A program made the translations under genes and the position numbers. A DNA stretch of 22,918 bases from a virus: IMG/VR virus record IMGVR_UViG_3300025417_000092, positions 1-22,918 of that record. One strand, given 5' to 3'. Below are positions 8,101-17,359 of this stretch, one piece after another (within the stretch, counting starts at the first letter, position 1; each line of letters begins with the position of its first letter). The notes under the pieces are model-generated. The model had not been told where the DNA came from, did not search any database, and saw nothing but the letters and a program-made list of their open reading frames with translations.

Positions 8101-10017
8101 GATGGTGATATTACCTGCATTGATAGTACCACCTACATTAAGACAACCGCCTATCCCCACACCGCCTGCTACGGTCAGTGCTCCGGTGGCAGTAGTAGTA
8201 CTCGAAGTGGAGTTTGATATTTTGTAAGCACCTGTGCCCAACGATGTAGCTGTGACAGCATAGGCAACTAATGTGGCTGTATTAAATGATAGTGCATAGC
8301 CACTGGTAGTAGCAAATGAACTAGTGGCGGCAGTTTGAGCAGTTACTGCTGCAGCGACTAATGTGGCTGTATTAAATGCCAGTGCATAACCACTGGTAGT
8401 AGCGTATGATGCAGTAGAAATAACTCCTACAATGCCTCCGCCTACATATAAGTTACCACCGATACCCACTCCTCCAGCAACACGCAGCGCACCTGTTGTG
8501 GTTGATGTACTGGCAGTGGCATTATTGATGTTTATGGCATTGGTTGTTGTACTACCGCGGCCTGATACAGTTTGTAGTGTTGATGTATCCCAAATTTTAA
8601 CAACGCCTGTAGTAGTACTAATTGCGGTATCAGTTCCTGCAGATATTCCAGTAACACCGAAGTTTCCGAGACCTGTTAGTGTTAGTGCAGGACTTCCACA
8701 GATATAAACGCCTGTAGCATTAATAGTTCCACCGACATTAAGACAACCACCGATGCCTACGCCCCCTGCTACAGTTAGCGCACCAGTGGCAGTGGTAGTA
8801 CTTGGAGTGGTATTTGATATACGATAAGAGTTAGCAGCTACCAATGAGGATGCAGTAGCAGCATAGGCTACTGTAGTATTGGTATTAAATGATTGAGCAT
8901 ATCCACTAGTAGTGGCAAATGAACTGGTAGTAGCAGTTTGAGCAGTTACTGCAGATGCAACTAATGTTGCGGTATTAAATGATAGAGCATATCCGCTGGT
9001 AGTGGCATATGATGCAGTTGATACAGTACCAATTAAATTGCCTACAAACAATGTAGCAGTTACAGTGCCGCCGACAACTAATCCCCCACCGATGCCAACA
9101 CCACCCGAAACACGTAGTGCGCCTGTAGTGCTTGAAGTACTAGCAGTGGCATTGGTAATGTTTATGGCATTAGTTGTAGTACTACCTCGATTAGATATTG
9201 TTTGTAATGTTGATGTTGTCCAAACTGTTACAACACCGGTGCTGGTACTGACGGCAGTATCAGTGCCTGCCGTCAGTTTAGTAACTCCGAAACTACCTAG
9301 TCCCGATAATGTTAGTACAGGGCTTCCGCAAATATAAGCACCGGTAGCATTGATTGTACCGCCTACATTTAAACATCCGCCTACACCTACACCGCCGGCA
9401 ACTGTCAATGCACCAGTAGCAGTAGTAGTACTTGGAGTGGTATTTGATATAATATAAGAATTAGCAGCCACTAACGCCGATGCAGTAGCAGCATAGGCAA
9501 CCATGGTATTTGTATTCAACAGATTAGTTGCAGATGTTGCTATGCCTGTTAGTGTTCCTACAAAGATAGTGGCAGTAATAATCCCAGTTGAATTAATACT
9601 ACCCGCAGAAATACCACCGGTAACACTTAATGCTGTCGGTGAGGATGTGGTAATTGAGATCGGAACATTTGTAGTGGCACCGCGGCTAGTAACTGTTTGT
9701 AAGGTACTAGTAGTCCATACCTTGACATTACCTGTGCTAGTACTGACAGCAGTATCAGTGCCTGCTGTTACAGTAATTACATATCCACTACCGCCACTAC
9801 CTGCTGTTAGCACCTGTTGTCCGTTGCTATAGATTGTTCCGCCTACATTTAAACAACCAGAAATGCCCGCACCACCTAGAACAACTAATGATCCAGTTGA
9901 TGTGCTATTCGATGCTATATTGCCTATGATATGCACACTGGCAGCTGTTACATTTGTAGAACTATCTACAAATGCAATGCCGTTTATTGATAATCCGTCT
10001 TTTAATCTTTGTGTCAT
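5131..10017 (-). CDS. Giant repeat tail-fibre protein (1628 aa)
   Basis: The protein is built largely from a cassette of about 200-257 aa that appears six times in full, with an incomplete copy at the N-terminus. In each cassette TGALTVAGGVGIGGCLNVGG leads to ICGSxVLTLSGL, then AGTDTAVSTxTG, then W(T/D)TSTLQ and NRGSTTTNA, then a second TGALRVxGGVGIGG. I count 15 TGALxVxGGVGxGG-type units. An unlike insert (about 985-1075) ends in LPITGGTVTGSV, a phage fibre repeat type. The C-terminal domain (about 1495-1628) contains VIVVQGSTPYAPTAVQI and TWTVLGQ, as in other marine-phage structural proteins. The role is a long virion fibre. ATG overlaps the stop of the upstream fibre gene as ATGA. The sequence is very rich in Thr, Ser and Gly, with no signal peptide. 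Confidence 0.88.
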   Translation of the reverse strand: MTQRLKDGLSINGIAFVDSSTNVTAASVHIIGNIASNSTSTGSLVVLGGAGISGCLNVGGTIYSNGQQVLTAGSGGSGYVITVTAGTDTAVSTSTGNVKVWTTSTLQTVTSRGATTNVPISITTSSPTALSVTGGISAGSINSTGIITATIFVGTLTGIATSATNLLNTNTMVAYAATASALVAANSYIISNTTPSTTTATGALTVAGGVGVGGCLNVGGTINATGAYICGSPVLTLSGLGSFGVTKLTAGTDTAVSTSTGVVTVWTTSTLQTISNRGSTTTNAINITNATASTSSTTGALRVSGGVGIGGGLVVGGTVTATLFVGNLIGTVSTASYATTSGYALSFNTATLVASAVTAQTATTSSFATTSGYAQSFNTNTTVAYAATASSLVAANSYRISNTTPSTTTATGALTVAGGVGIGGCLNVGGTINATGVYICGSPALTLTGLGNFGVTGISAGTDTAISTTTGVVKIWDTSTLQTVSGRGSTTTNAININNATASTSTTTGALRVAGGVGIGGNLYVGGGIVGVISTASYATTSGYALAFNTATLVAAAVTAQTAATSSFATTSGYALSFNTATLVAYAVTATSLGTGAYKISNSTSSTTTATGALTVAGGVGIGGCLNVGGTINAGNITICGSNVLTLSGLSSLGVTGVFAGTDTAVSATTGNLTVWTTSTLQSVTNRGSTTTNAVTINNATQSVSTNTGALRVLGGVGIGGNLFVAGNITATSLTVAYTTITQTLVTSPDIFTITNTTNAISTTTGALVIAGGIGVGGNIYTSGTVYSNGVPLSNFNTSTLVAIAVTATSLGSGIYKISNSTPSTTTATGALTVVGGVGIGGCLNVGGTINAGNITICGSNVLTLSGLSSLGVTGVFAGTDTAVSTTTGNVTVWTTSTLQSVTNRGSTTTNSINISNATASASTTTGALRVSGGVGVGGNVYVGGTIFGNLTGVASTASYATTSGYALSFNTATVVTNAVNASNAQTVSGNPTAGVPIVVGTWGGAGWWGLGSANSCNNHNLRFDKILSNAAGVSWNSASDINLYLGPNLVLTTASIGAYALPITGGTVTGSVYVNTSTASTSPTTGALRVAGGVGISGCLNVGGTINAGNITICGSNVLTLSGLGSYGVTKLTAGTDTSVNTTTGAVTLWTTSTLQSVTNRGSTTTNAINISNATASASTTTGALIVAGGVGVGGNLYVGGNLNTAGTITATTFVGTLTGVASSATYAVTAGYANSFNTNTLVTNSVNAVNATTSLFATTSGYAQSFNTATLVATAVTANSLGSGAYKVTNNTPSTTTATGAFQVSGGVGIGGCLNVGGTINAGNITICGSNVLTLSGLGSYGVTKLIAGTDTAISTSSGNVTIWDTSTFQTVSNRGSTTTNAINITNATASNSSTTGALRVAGGVGIGGSLYIANTSYVAGAQIITTATIANYAASGVTTGTTSTFVISNNTQATSTTTGALVVQGGAGIGGNLYVGGIISSPLGSGGSITGASLITTAGLVVNGTFTSTNVQDVIGTIAGPTGTVNYNLNAASVWYNTAPTANWTANFTNVSLTQNRSTVATVIVVQGSTPYAPTAVQINGTPATIAWFNAGTAPPGIANNIDIFSFGLLNIGGTWTVLGQYSTY
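5578..9894 (-). repeat. Long tandem cassette repeats inside the giant fibre gene
   Basis: These are six full coding cassettes of about 600-770 bp plus a partial one, with AGTDT starts at residues 85, 250, 460, 660, 878, 1135 and 1350. Similarity holds at the DNA level; for example the blocks near 6013-6074, 6650-6720, 7430-7500 and 8085-8155 are nearly the same. Repeats this similar can recombine, which would change fibre length. Confidence 0.85.
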
Positions 10018-11864
10018 ATCATTCTTCTAATATTAAATGTATAAGTGCTAGCGCCTGTATTATTGGTCAAGCCGGATATTTGTAACTGAGGAGATCCTGA
10101 ACTGACACGTTGAACCTGTAAAAATATAGAACCAGTGGCTGCTACTCCGCCTGCTCTGTGTAATACAATTTCGTCAAATGCAGTTTCCGAGCCGTTACCG
10201 CTATACCAGCTCATAATACCACTATAATACATATTTGATTCACCACCGCCTTGTGTTTGGTCACTGACCAACACTTGAACAATATATGTTCCATTGGCTA
10301 ACGAGCTACCGTTTATTCCTGTATTTTGCCAGGCCTTGTTTAATGTAAGTTGAGTGCTAGTTGTATATAATTGATCTACATTTATTCCCGAACTAGGACT
10401 GAGTCCGGTATGATATAGTTGACCAACAATATTGACATTAGAGTCAAAATACGAACAACCTTGAACACCGAGGCCGCCGCGTACTGTTAAACTTTGTGTG
10501 GTGCTGGTGCTGGTACTGGCTGTACCGTTTACTGCACGAACCGATGATACAAAGGTAGGAGTACAAGAACCTTGACTAGATAATACTTGCCCTGCTGATC
10601 CTGTGCTTATAAATGATGTTACTCCCGGAGCAGATTGATAAGGGATCTGTCCGCTGATACCTCCACTGAGATTTGTTGCAGTATTAGCAACTCCTACAGA
10701 TATATTGCAGAACCCTTGCCATGCTGGTAACCCGCATACTGAAAATAATGCTGTACAGTTACCACCGATCGGTAAGAAGGTAGTTTGACCAGGCGAACTT
10801 TGGTAAGGAATATCCCCAGAAAATCCGCCCGACAGGTTAGTGGCACTGCAAGCATTGCCACTTATGTGTGCTCCGTATATAGTACCAGTGACTGATAAAT
10901 TTCCACCTACATATAAATTTTTGCCAATACCAACTCCGCCTTTGACAGAAAGAGCACCTGTGTTAGTACTTACAGCGTTTGTAACATTGGTAATTGTAAA
11001 AATATCTGGACTATTAACTAAATTTTGAGTTACAAGTGTATTCTGAACACATAGTTGGAAAGCATTGATAGTACCACCTACGTATAAATTACCGCCAATA
11101 CCCACACCACCTACAACTCGAAGTGCTCCAGAATTAGTTGATGATGCATTGGCACCGCAGTTTACCTTTAGATTTGGAGTTGATAATTGACCAGTGTTGC
11201 CTACGAAACTTAAACTTCCTGATGCGTATTCAGAATAATTTGCCCCCACACCCCTGACCATAGTAGGATAATAGGTATTAAGATCAGAATTAGTTAATGT
11301 GTTTATGTAGACTGCATTGGCAGAGGCTGCTGCACTTGGTGCAAAATTTTGAGTATTGACCCAAGTAGCTATGCAGCCGTTAGACTGTAATACATAACCA
11401 CTAGGGCCTATGTTGATAAATCCTGTTTTACAAGTAGCACATTGATATAATATGCTTCCTGGCAATCCGCCTGCAATATTGGTAGCAGTATAAGACCCGA
11501 CGCTGGCTCCGCTAGGTCCTGTAGCACCAGTTACACCGCTAGGCCCAAGTAGACCAATAGGCCCAGCAACTCCGCTAGGACCACTAACACCTCGTTGTCC
11601 ACTAGGACCGCTTGGCCCAGTTACACCAACTCCCCCGGTTAGTCCAGTGGGGCCTATTGTTCCTATACCGCTAGGACCTGAAGGACCGCTCGGGCCTGTT
11701 GCACCCGTGGGCCCTACAGATCCGCTTGCTGCTCCTTGTGTAGTTATCAATGTCTGCAACTGAGAAATTGTGATATATTTTTGAGCGCTGGCTTCGCACA
11801 CAACAATGTGTGTAGTACCTGCGCTAGGTGAAGTATCTTGCAGTAAGGGGGTAAGGACAGCCAT
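10014..11864 (-). CDS. Collagen-like / repeat tail-fibre protein (616 aa)
   Basis: The N-terminal segment (about 1-42, MAVLTPLLQDTSPS to ITISQLQTLI) resembles a phage fibre attachment domain and weakly resembles the start of the 984-aa protein. A Gly-X-Y stretch (about 48-120) is rich in GPSG and GATG. Then come three copies of a segment with an ATN(L/I)(S/A)GG start, PYQ-type centre and GxVL end (about 126, 360 and 410). Between them are two TGALxVxGGVGIG-type units (LRVVGGVGIGGNLYVGG and LSVKGGVGIGKNLYVGG). A unique C-terminal domain (about 465-616) ends STYTFNIRRMI. The protein is presumably a virion fibre; its stop overlaps the giant fibre start (ATGA), so the two are probably made together. 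An AATAAATA box lies 29 bp upstream. Confidence 0.85.
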   Translation of the reverse strand: MAVLTPLLQDTSPSAGTTHIVVCEASAQKYITISQLQTLITTQGAASGSVGPTGATGPSGPSGPSGIGTIGPTGLTGGVGVTGPSGPSGQRGVSGPSGVAGPIGLLGPSGVTGATGPSGASVGSYTATNIAGGLPGSILYQCATCKTGFINIGPSGYVLQSNGCIATWVNTQNFAPSAAASANAVYINTLTNSDLNTYYPTMVRGVGANYSEYASGSLSFVGNTGQLSTPNLKVNCGANASSTNSGALRVVGGVGIGGNLYVGGTINAFQLCVQNTLVTQNLVNSPDIFTITNVTNAVSTNTGALSVKGGVGIGKNLYVGGNLSVTGTIYGAHISGNACSATNLSGGFSGDIPYQSSPGQTTFLPIGGNCTALFSVCGLPAWQGFCNISVGVANTATNLSGGISGQIPYQSAPGVTSFISTGSAGQVLSSQGSCTPTFVSSVRAVNGTASTSTSTTQSLTVRGGLGVQGCSYFDSNVNIVGQLYHTGLSPSSGINVDQLYTTSTQLTLNKAWQNTGINGSSLANGTYIVQVLVSDQTQGGGESNMYYSGIMSWYSGNGSETAFDEIVLHRAGGVAATGSIFLQVQRVSSGSPQLQISGLTNNTGASTYTFNIRRMI

Positions 11865-11892
11865 TGGGTATTAAATATTCACTGTTATGGTG

Positions 11893-11900
11893 TATTTATT
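11893..11900 (-). promoter_or_regulatory. Late-promoter-like AATAAATA box
   Basis: The minus strand reads AATAAATAC, 7 of 8 with TATAAATA, 29 bp before the ATG at 11864. The gap also has a TAAATA on the opposite strand (about 11872), so chance occurrence in AT-rich spacers cannot be ignored. Confidence 0.5.
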
Positions 11901-11915
11901 GTTGGGCAGGATAGT

Positions 11916-14870
11916 TTAATCACCTAGCTTTTTTAATAAATTTTCTATTTGAACTTTAAGTTCATCGATTTGAACTTGTTGTTCTTTAATAGCTTGGAAT
12001 GCTACAGCCACTAATTTTTCGTAATCTAATGCTAGAGAACCGTCTTCTCTAGTTCTTACAGCCAAAGGAAATACTGCTTGTAAATCTTGAGCAATGATAC
12101 CGAAGTCTTCTTTTCTATTAAAATAATTACAAGCACCGCCTCTAGCATTAAGATATGAGTCAGTCCAGTTGTAGGTCTTACCGCCTGCTGTTTTTACAAT
12201 ACCGATAGCATCTTGAATGTCTTGTATATTTTCTTTAAATTTAGCATCCGAAGAATAAAATGCAGCTACATTGCCTGTAAAGTATCCGTATTGTGCTCCA
12301 ATATCTCCATTCACCTGCAGAGCATTACATGAGGGAGTAAATACTGAAGTAAATGCTTGATTTGCTTTGGATATGTATACACCAGCCCCAGTATTAAGCC
12401 AAATATGATCGCCACCGGCCCCTGCGTCATTAGATATACCTAGTTCAAGTACTGTTGACTCATTAGTTGAACTAGGTGCCCAATAACGAATCCACGCAGC
12501 ATCGCCACTGCCGCCGCCTGGGTTGCATGGTGCAAATTTTATACCTGTGCAACATTTGCTGCCAGCACTACCTGCGCTGACATAAAGAGTTCCACCAACA
12601 TTTAAATTGGAATATGAGTTAGTTCTATTGTTAGAGGAAACTGTTAAGTTGGCATTGCCTGTTACTTTAGTAGAACATAAAAAATATGCAACTTGGCCGC
12701 CTGTGCCTGCTAGTGTTCCCGGGCCACTTGGGCCTGATGGGCCTTGTGGGCCTTGGGCCCCCTTTGCTCCTGATGGGCCCGACGGACCTTGACCGCCCGC
12801 TGCACCTGGAGTTCCCGGAGCGCCTGCTGGTCCTGCTGGTCCTGCTGGACCTGCCGGTCCCGCTGGACCTTGACCGCCCGCTGCACCCGGAGTGCCTGGA
12901 GGCCCCGCCGGACCTGCCGGTCCTTGCCCGCCAGTTGCGCCCGGAGTTCCGGGAGCACCTTGTGCACCTTTTTGACCAGTAGCGCCGCTTGGTCCACATC
13001 CGCCTGTTGCTCCCGACGGACCTTTTAGCCCTTGAGATCCCTGTGCACCTTGTGGTCCTTGAACGCCTTGCGGTCCTTGAACTCCCTGTGGTCCTTGAAC
13101 TCCCTGAGGTCCCTGAGGCCCTGTGACTCCGCTAGCACCCGACGGACCTGACGGTCCCTGTGCACCTTGTGGTCCTTGCGCACCTTGAACGCCTTGTGGT
13201 CCCTGTATGCCCTGTGGTCCTTGGACGCCTTGCGGTCCTTGCGGTCCTTGAATGCCCTGTGGTCCCTGAACCCCTTGCGGTCCTTGAGGTCCTTGCGGCC
13301 CTTTTGGTCCCTGTGGTCCTTGGACGCCCTGAACTCCTTGAGGTCCTTGAATCCCTTGTGGTCCCTGAGGGCCAAGTGGTCCTTGTATGCCTTGTGGCCC
13401 TTGAACCCCTTGCGGTCCTTGCGGCCCCTGTGGGCCAAGTGGTCCTTGAACTCCCTGTGGTCCTTGAACTCCCTGTGGTCCCTGAACCCCTTGCGGTCCT
13501 TGGGGTCCCTGTGGCCCAAGTGGTCCTTGAACTCCCTGAGGTCCCTGAACTCCCTGTGGTCCTTGTGGGCCAAGTGGTCCTTGAATGCCTTGAGGTCCCT
13601 GTATGCCTTGAGGACCAAGTGGGCCTTTTGGTCCTTGCGGCCCTTGAACTCCTTGCGGCCCTTGAACTCCTTGCGGCCCTCGAGCATTGCCTGTGACAGT
13701 GATAGAGGTTAAATTGTTTAATCCAAAAGATAAAATACCAGTGGCATTGATAGATGCACAAGTTACAAACCAACCTTGCGGTCCTTGGACTCCTTGCGGT
13801 CCCTGAATGCCCTGTGGCCCTTGCGGTCCTTGTGGTCCCTGAATGCCCTGTGGTCCCTGAACTCCTTGCGGTCCCTGTATGCCTTGTGGTCCTTGTGGTC
13901 CCTGTATGCCCTGCGGTCCTTGAACGCCTTGTGGTCCTTGAACGCCTTGTGGACCTCTAGCGTCGCCGGTGGCATTTATTACATTTAGATTATTGAATGT
14001 AAGCTGTAGAACGCCAGATGTAGTAACTGCGGCAGCAGTAACATACCATCCTTGGGGTCCTTGAGGTCCTTGAACTCCTTGCGGACCAGTAACGCCTTGT
14101 GGACCAGTTGCTCCGGTGGGTCCTTGTATACCTTGGGGTCCCTGTGGTCCCTGAGGACCTACAATAGTTCCAACATCGACAAATCCCTGAATACTACCTG
14201 GAGTAGTAGTAGGGTTTGCATTCATAAAGATCCAAAGATGTCCGGTGGATTGAATGATAATACCGTCACCGTATTCTGGTTGCGGATCAAATGTAAGTAA
14301 ACTTACACCAGAAGTTGTTGCGGTGCTACCGATAATTCTAACGCCAACACCTTGCGGACCTTGAACTCCTTGTGGTCCCTGTGGTCCTTGAGGACCGAGT
14401 GTAGTTCCGCTGGCAGTTATATTAGATCCGTCACTCATAGTGACAGTTAGCACACCGGTGCTATTATCTACGTTAGCTGCTGAAATATGTACGCCTTCTG
14501 GCCCTTGTGGTCCTGTTGGGCCCTGAAAAGGACCAAAGTTAGTAAAACTGTTTATAGCATCAGTGGCAGTGCTTCCTGTGTAAATCCATACATCAGTAGT
14601 ATCCATGGCCACAAAGGCCTGATAGGGTAATACATCAGTAAACGATAATAGTTGAATAGCTGTACTAATTGTGCCTTGAAAGTCTACAGTAGGACCGACA
14701 GCTCCGCTAGGACCACTGGGCCCAGGAGGACCATCTGGTCCTAATGTGGCAGCAATAATATCGTTTAGAGATACCTGTTTTGTTAAAGGTGGACTATTCG
14801 ATGTATCAACAACCGGAAGTATAAGGTTATCAGTTAATGAGGCCTGTGGTAAACAAGTAATTCTGGTCAT
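11916..14870 (-). CDS. Collagen-like fibre with C-terminal peptidase S74 chaperone (984 aa)
   Basis: An N-terminal attachment segment (1-43) is followed by alternating Gly-X-Y stretches and short beta modules: 61-117, 127-158, 176-238, 275-305 and 367-397. An unbroken Gly-X-Y tract then runs from 398 to about 718, roughly 107 triplets and mostly GPQGVQ or GPQGIQ. A globular region (720-870) with [14 protein letters not shown] leads to the S74 intramolecular chaperone (about 871-984). The predicted catalytic dyad is S874 and K879 in [10 protein letters not shown], followed by [16 protein letters not shown] and a C-terminal coiled coil. S74 domains drive trimerisation and then cut themselves off before the Ser, so the mature fibre should end near residue 873. 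The start codon overlaps the upstream gene's stop (ATGA). Confidence 0.93.
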   Translation of the reverse strand: MTRITCLPQASLTDNLILPVVDTSNSPPLTKQVSLNDIIAATLGPDGPPGPSGPSGAVGPTVDFQGTISTAIQLLSFTDVLPYQAFVAMDTTDVWIYTGSTATDAINSFTNFGPFQGPTGPQGPEGVHISAANVDNSTGVLTVTMSDGSNITASGTTLGPQGPQGPQGVQGPQGVGVRIIGSTATTSGVSLLTFDPQPEYGDGIIIQSTGHLWIFMNANPTTTPGSIQGFVDVGTIVGPQGPQGPQGIQGPTGATGPQGVTGPQGVQGPQGPQGWYVTAAAVTTSGVLQLTFNNLNVINATGDARGPQGVQGPQGVQGPQGIQGPQGPQGIQGPQGVQGPQGIQGPQGPQGPQGIQGPQGVQGPQGWFVTCASINATGILSFGLNNLTSITVTGNARGPQGVQGPQGVQGPQGPKGPLGPQGIQGPQGIQGPLGPQGPQGVQGPQGVQGPLGPQGPQGPQGVQGPQGVQGPQGVQGPLGPQGPQGPQGVQGPQGIQGPLGPQGPQGIQGPQGVQGVQGPQGPKGPQGPQGPQGVQGPQGIQGPQGPQGVQGPQGIQGPQGVQGAQGPQGAQGPSGPSGASGVTGPQGPQGVQGPQGVQGPQGVQGPQGAQGSQGLKGPSGATGGCGPSGATGQKGAQGAPGTPGATGGQGPAGPAGPPGTPGAAGGQGPAGPAGPAGPAGPAGAPGTPGAAGGQGPSGPSGAKGAQGPQGPSGPSGPGTLAGTGGQVAYFLCSTKVTGNANLTVSSNNRTNSYSNLNVGGTLYVSAGSAGSKCCTGIKFAPCNPGGGSGDAAWIRYWAPSSTNESTVLELGISNDAGAGGDHIWLNTGAGVYISKANQAFTSVFTPSCNALQVNGDIGAQYGYFTGNVAAFYSSDAKFKENIQDIQDAIGIVKTAGGKTYNWTDSYLNARGGACNYFNRKEDFGIIAQDLQAVFPLAVRTREDGSLALDYEKLVAVAFQAIKEQQVQIDELKVQIENLLKKLGD
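12717..13679 (-). repeat. Collagen-coding minisatellite, mainly 18-bp units
   Basis: The region encodes about 107 uninterrupted Gly-X-Y triplets. The right part consists of 18-bp units coding GPQGVQ or GPQGIQ with GPL interspersed. The left part (about 12717-13010) shifts to GPAGPAG, GAPGTPG and GPSGPSG. Synonymous changes (CCT/CCC, GGT/GGC) are scattered between units, so the array is old or under exchange rather than freshly expanded. It causes long spurious open frames on both strands. Confidence 0.9.
13773..13955 (-). repeat. Second collagen-coding repeat block
   Basis: This block codes residues 306-366 of the 984-aa protein in the same 18-bp [12 protein letters not shown] style. It is separated from the main array by one 31-residue beta module, so the two blocks could exchange by recombination. 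Confidence 0.85.
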
Positions 14871-17353
14871 ATATTATTCTGTAGTGGATTATTATCGTCA
14901 AAAACCCATTCTATTCCGTCGCCGCCAAATAGATAATTGTCTGAATATATTTGATCAGTAATAGTATGTCTTGGGAATTTGATGTATTTAGCGCCACTAT
15001 TGTCTAGGCTATTAGCTACAACGAACCGATCGAATTCAAAGTTCAACATTTTAAAATCAAAACTAGAGTGCAGTATATTGTTTAAAATTCTAACTCCATT
15101 ACCCGGAGTGGCATAACACAGAGGAACAACCATTTTATAACCCGGAGGCTGCATATCGTTTTGATAGGTTGTCATATATCCGGGCAAGTATGTAGTACTA
15201 ATCGAAACATAGTGACCGTCGACTGCTATTAAACTTAATTCTAATCGCATATTGTCTACACTAGCAGGGTAATATGTTGAATTGTGATTCATATGCACAG
15301 TGGCTTTAACTCCGTTAGATGGATCAACCATAGGCACATAAACCATTTCGTAGACTACTTTGCCAGTGCTATCTTTGGCAACTGCTACATTAGGAGTCCC
15401 AAAATAAACTGCTTTATTATAGAAGTTTTGTAGAACAGCAGGCACATACTGTGATAGATTTAGTTCTTGAATTCCAAATTCGAGATACATTTTAATATCA
15501 GTACGAAGTCCAAAATTAGGATCGTCTGCCCTATAAAACATACTTGGCACAAAGATTGATGTGTCGTTGATAAAATTACTAAACAATGTTCTTGTACTTG
15601 GATTTAAGAAAGGCCTTACATAAATGTCAGTATATTCGTAAACAGATGGTAGAACAGTTAATGTAAATTCTTTTATAGAAAATGGATAAGGGTAAACTGG
15701 TCCAAGCAAATTTGGATCATCTTCGTTGGTCAACGACAATGCTAGTCCCGGTACTAGATCGTAACCGCCGTAGACACTGGCTATAGAACCACCGTCTACG
15801 TTTAAATTGGTAATAGTGAACAGAGCAGATGCACCTCCACCGTCTAAATCATAGCTGTTTACATCATAGATTGTAGCAGTGGTTCCGGCATCTATATTAT
15901 AGTCATAACTATTTGTAGAACCGCCGCCGTCAATAACAAACGCTGTAGTACTTTCATCGTAGACCGCATTTGAACCACCGGCATCTAAAACAAAATCATT
16001 ACTACTGAATAATTGTGTGCCAGTAGTGTATCCCCATCCACCGTCTAATATAATATTGTTATAAAGATAAGTTGATGTACAGGCCAATACGGCGAATGTA
16101 TAAGTTCCAGATGCTGTAGTAGATCCTATAATATCCCCACCTATAGTTAAACTAAGTCCATTTGGCAAAAGATCCCCGCCGAAATATCTGTATAGTAACG
16201 GCCATTCTGTATCTATATGTGATGCCACTACCGATAACTGACTAATTCTACCTTCTAACAATGACGTTAGTGTGCTAGTTGTTTCCCAAGTTATAGTGTC
16301 GTAATACTCGGCCATTGTAGAAATGGTAAAGGTATTTGTAGTAGAAATACTGGCACCGGATATTTTATCGTATTTGGTAGCCTTGATAACAAACTCGTAT
16401 ACTTGTTTAAAGTTGGTCTGAGTTGTAATGTAACCGTAGAGATAACCTGCATTTGGATCCAAAGTGAGACCATTTGGTATGCGTTTAAAATCTCCATCGC
16501 CTATTGAGTAGATAGAAGAATATACAATAGGACCTAATAATGGATCTGGATCATAGGCTGTTACAGGAATATAATATTTGCTATTAGAAGTTATCTCACC
16601 TAAATTTGAATCTCTTAAAAATTCCGGCGCCTGGATAGCACTTATACTAGTATAAGTTCCGGTTGAAGCATGTACCCCTGAAAAACTTCCTATATAGATA
16701 TTGCTACTGGTAGAACTAAATCCTATGATAGTATCGTCTGCTGTTAGCGTAAACGGATTAATTACAGTGATGTTAAATGTCTGTGTAGATCTAGCAGTTC
16801 CACTAACTGCATCTATACTAAAATTATATCGTTGTACTGTACCTGGGTAAATTTTTTCTGAAACAATTCCAGCAATATATCCGCTGGTACTTAATAGGTT
16901 TAATCCGTGTGGTAAAGTAGAGCCTGCAGATACATTGTAAACAATTGGTAAATTTAATGGCGATGTTGCTGTTAATCGTATAGATAATTCTTCATTATTA
17001 ATTGCAGTACCGTTGACATTGGTTGTAGTGTTAACAGCAATAAACCCAGCAGGAGTTGTCCATACCGGCGGAACTACATTGGTTATAGTAATATTAAATG
17101 TTTTATCTGCAACCTTGCCTGAAATTGAACTTCTAGCTCTTACTACAAACTTACTCGTGGTAGTATTGAGAACAACAGCAGGTGTTCCGGTAATTAGTCC
17201 GCTTGTGGACATTGATAACCCTTTGGGTAAACTTCCTGCAATAACAGTATAGTAAGAAGAATAACCTGCAGATATTTGTATGCTAGAAATTGCAGACCCG
17301 GCTGAGAATGTTCCTAGTGCACTATTATGGGTCAACCATTGTAAATCTAACAT
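14867..17353 (-). CDS. Structural protein with He_PIG/Ig-like domains (828 aa)
   Basis: Four He_PIG-type (cadherin-like Ig) signatures of the form (L/I)PxGLxL...GxI.G are visible: [17 protein letters not shown] (42-58), [16 protein letters not shown] (147-162), [16 protein letters not shown] (292-307) and [16 protein letters not shown] (396-411). A region of short DGG repeats (about 435-522) comes next. The C-terminal third (about 570-828) is aromatic-rich and non-repetitive, with [14 protein letters not shown] and FRADD-like stretches. I associate it with marine T4-like virion structural proteins but cannot name it. The likely role is a baseplate-proximal or fibre structural component. The start is ATG at 17353, 6 bp after the preceding stop, with no strong Shine-Dalgarno. 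Its stop overlaps the start of the 984-aa fibre gene. Confidence 0.8.
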   Translation of the reverse strand: MLDLQWLTHNSALGTFSAGSAISSIQISAGYSSYYTVIAGSLPKGLSMSTSGLITGTPAVVLNTTTSKFVVRARSSISGKVADKTFNITITNVVPPVWTTPAGFIAVNTTTNVNGTAINNEELSIRLTATSPLNLPIVYNVSAGSTLPHGLNLLSTSGYIAGIVSEKIYPGTVQRYNFSIDAVSGTARSTQTFNITVINPFTLTADDTIIGFSSTSSNIYIGSFSGVHASTGTYTSISAIQAPEFLRDSNLGEITSNSKYYIPVTAYDPDPLLGPIVYSSIYSIGDGDFKRIPNGLTLDPNAGYLYGYITTQTNFKQVYEFVIKATKYDKISGASISTTNTFTISTMAEYYDTITWETTSTLTSLLEGRISQLSVVASHIDTEWPLLYRYFGGDLLPNGLSLTIGGDIIGSTTASGTYTFAVLACTSTYLYNNIILDGGWGYTTGTQLFSSNDFVLDAGGSNAVYDESTTAFVIDGGGSTNSYDYNIDAGTTATIYDVNSYDLDGGGASALFTITNLNVDGGSIASVYGGYDLVPGLALSLTNEDDPNLLGPVYPYPFSIKEFTLTVLPSVYEYTDIYVRPFLNPSTRTLFSNFINDTSIFVPSMFYRADDPNFGLRTDIKMYLEFGIQELNLSQYVPAVLQNFYNKAVYFGTPNVAVAKDSTGKVVYEMVYVPMVDPSNGVKATVHMNHNSTYYPASVDNMRLELSLIAVDGHYVSISTTYLPGYMTTYQNDMQPPGYKMVVPLCYATPGNGVRILNNILHSSFDFKMLNFEFDRFVVANSLDNSGAKYIKFPRHTITDQIYSDNYLFGGDGIEWVFDDNNPLQNNI
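15788..16051 (-). repeat. Degenerate DGG coding repeats
   Basis: Six short units of the form (I/L/V/N)D(G/A)GG lie at about residues 435, 455, 473, 486, 502 and 518 of the 828-aa protein, spaced 13-20 residues apart with Tyr/Asp-rich linkers ([20 protein letters not shown]). Confidence 0.6.
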
Positions 17354-17359
17354 CTTAAA

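Noticed and set aside
5210-9832. Series of plus-strand open frames with Pro/Val-rich products opposite the giant fibre gene
   Set aside because: They mirror the fibre cassettes, repeat with the same period and lack ribosome binding sites; the minus-strand gene explains them.
13025-13773. Long open frames on both strands over the collagen tract (Lys/Arg-rich, Leu/Val-rich or Ser/Arg-rich products)
   Set aside because: They are by-products of the GGN-CCN-CAR repeat, which lacks stops in most frames. Their compositions are unnatural and they lie wholly inside the 984-aa gene.
12717-13955. CRISPR-like appearance of short regular repeats
   Set aside because: Units are contiguous with no unique spacers and stay in frame as Gly-X-Y triplets.
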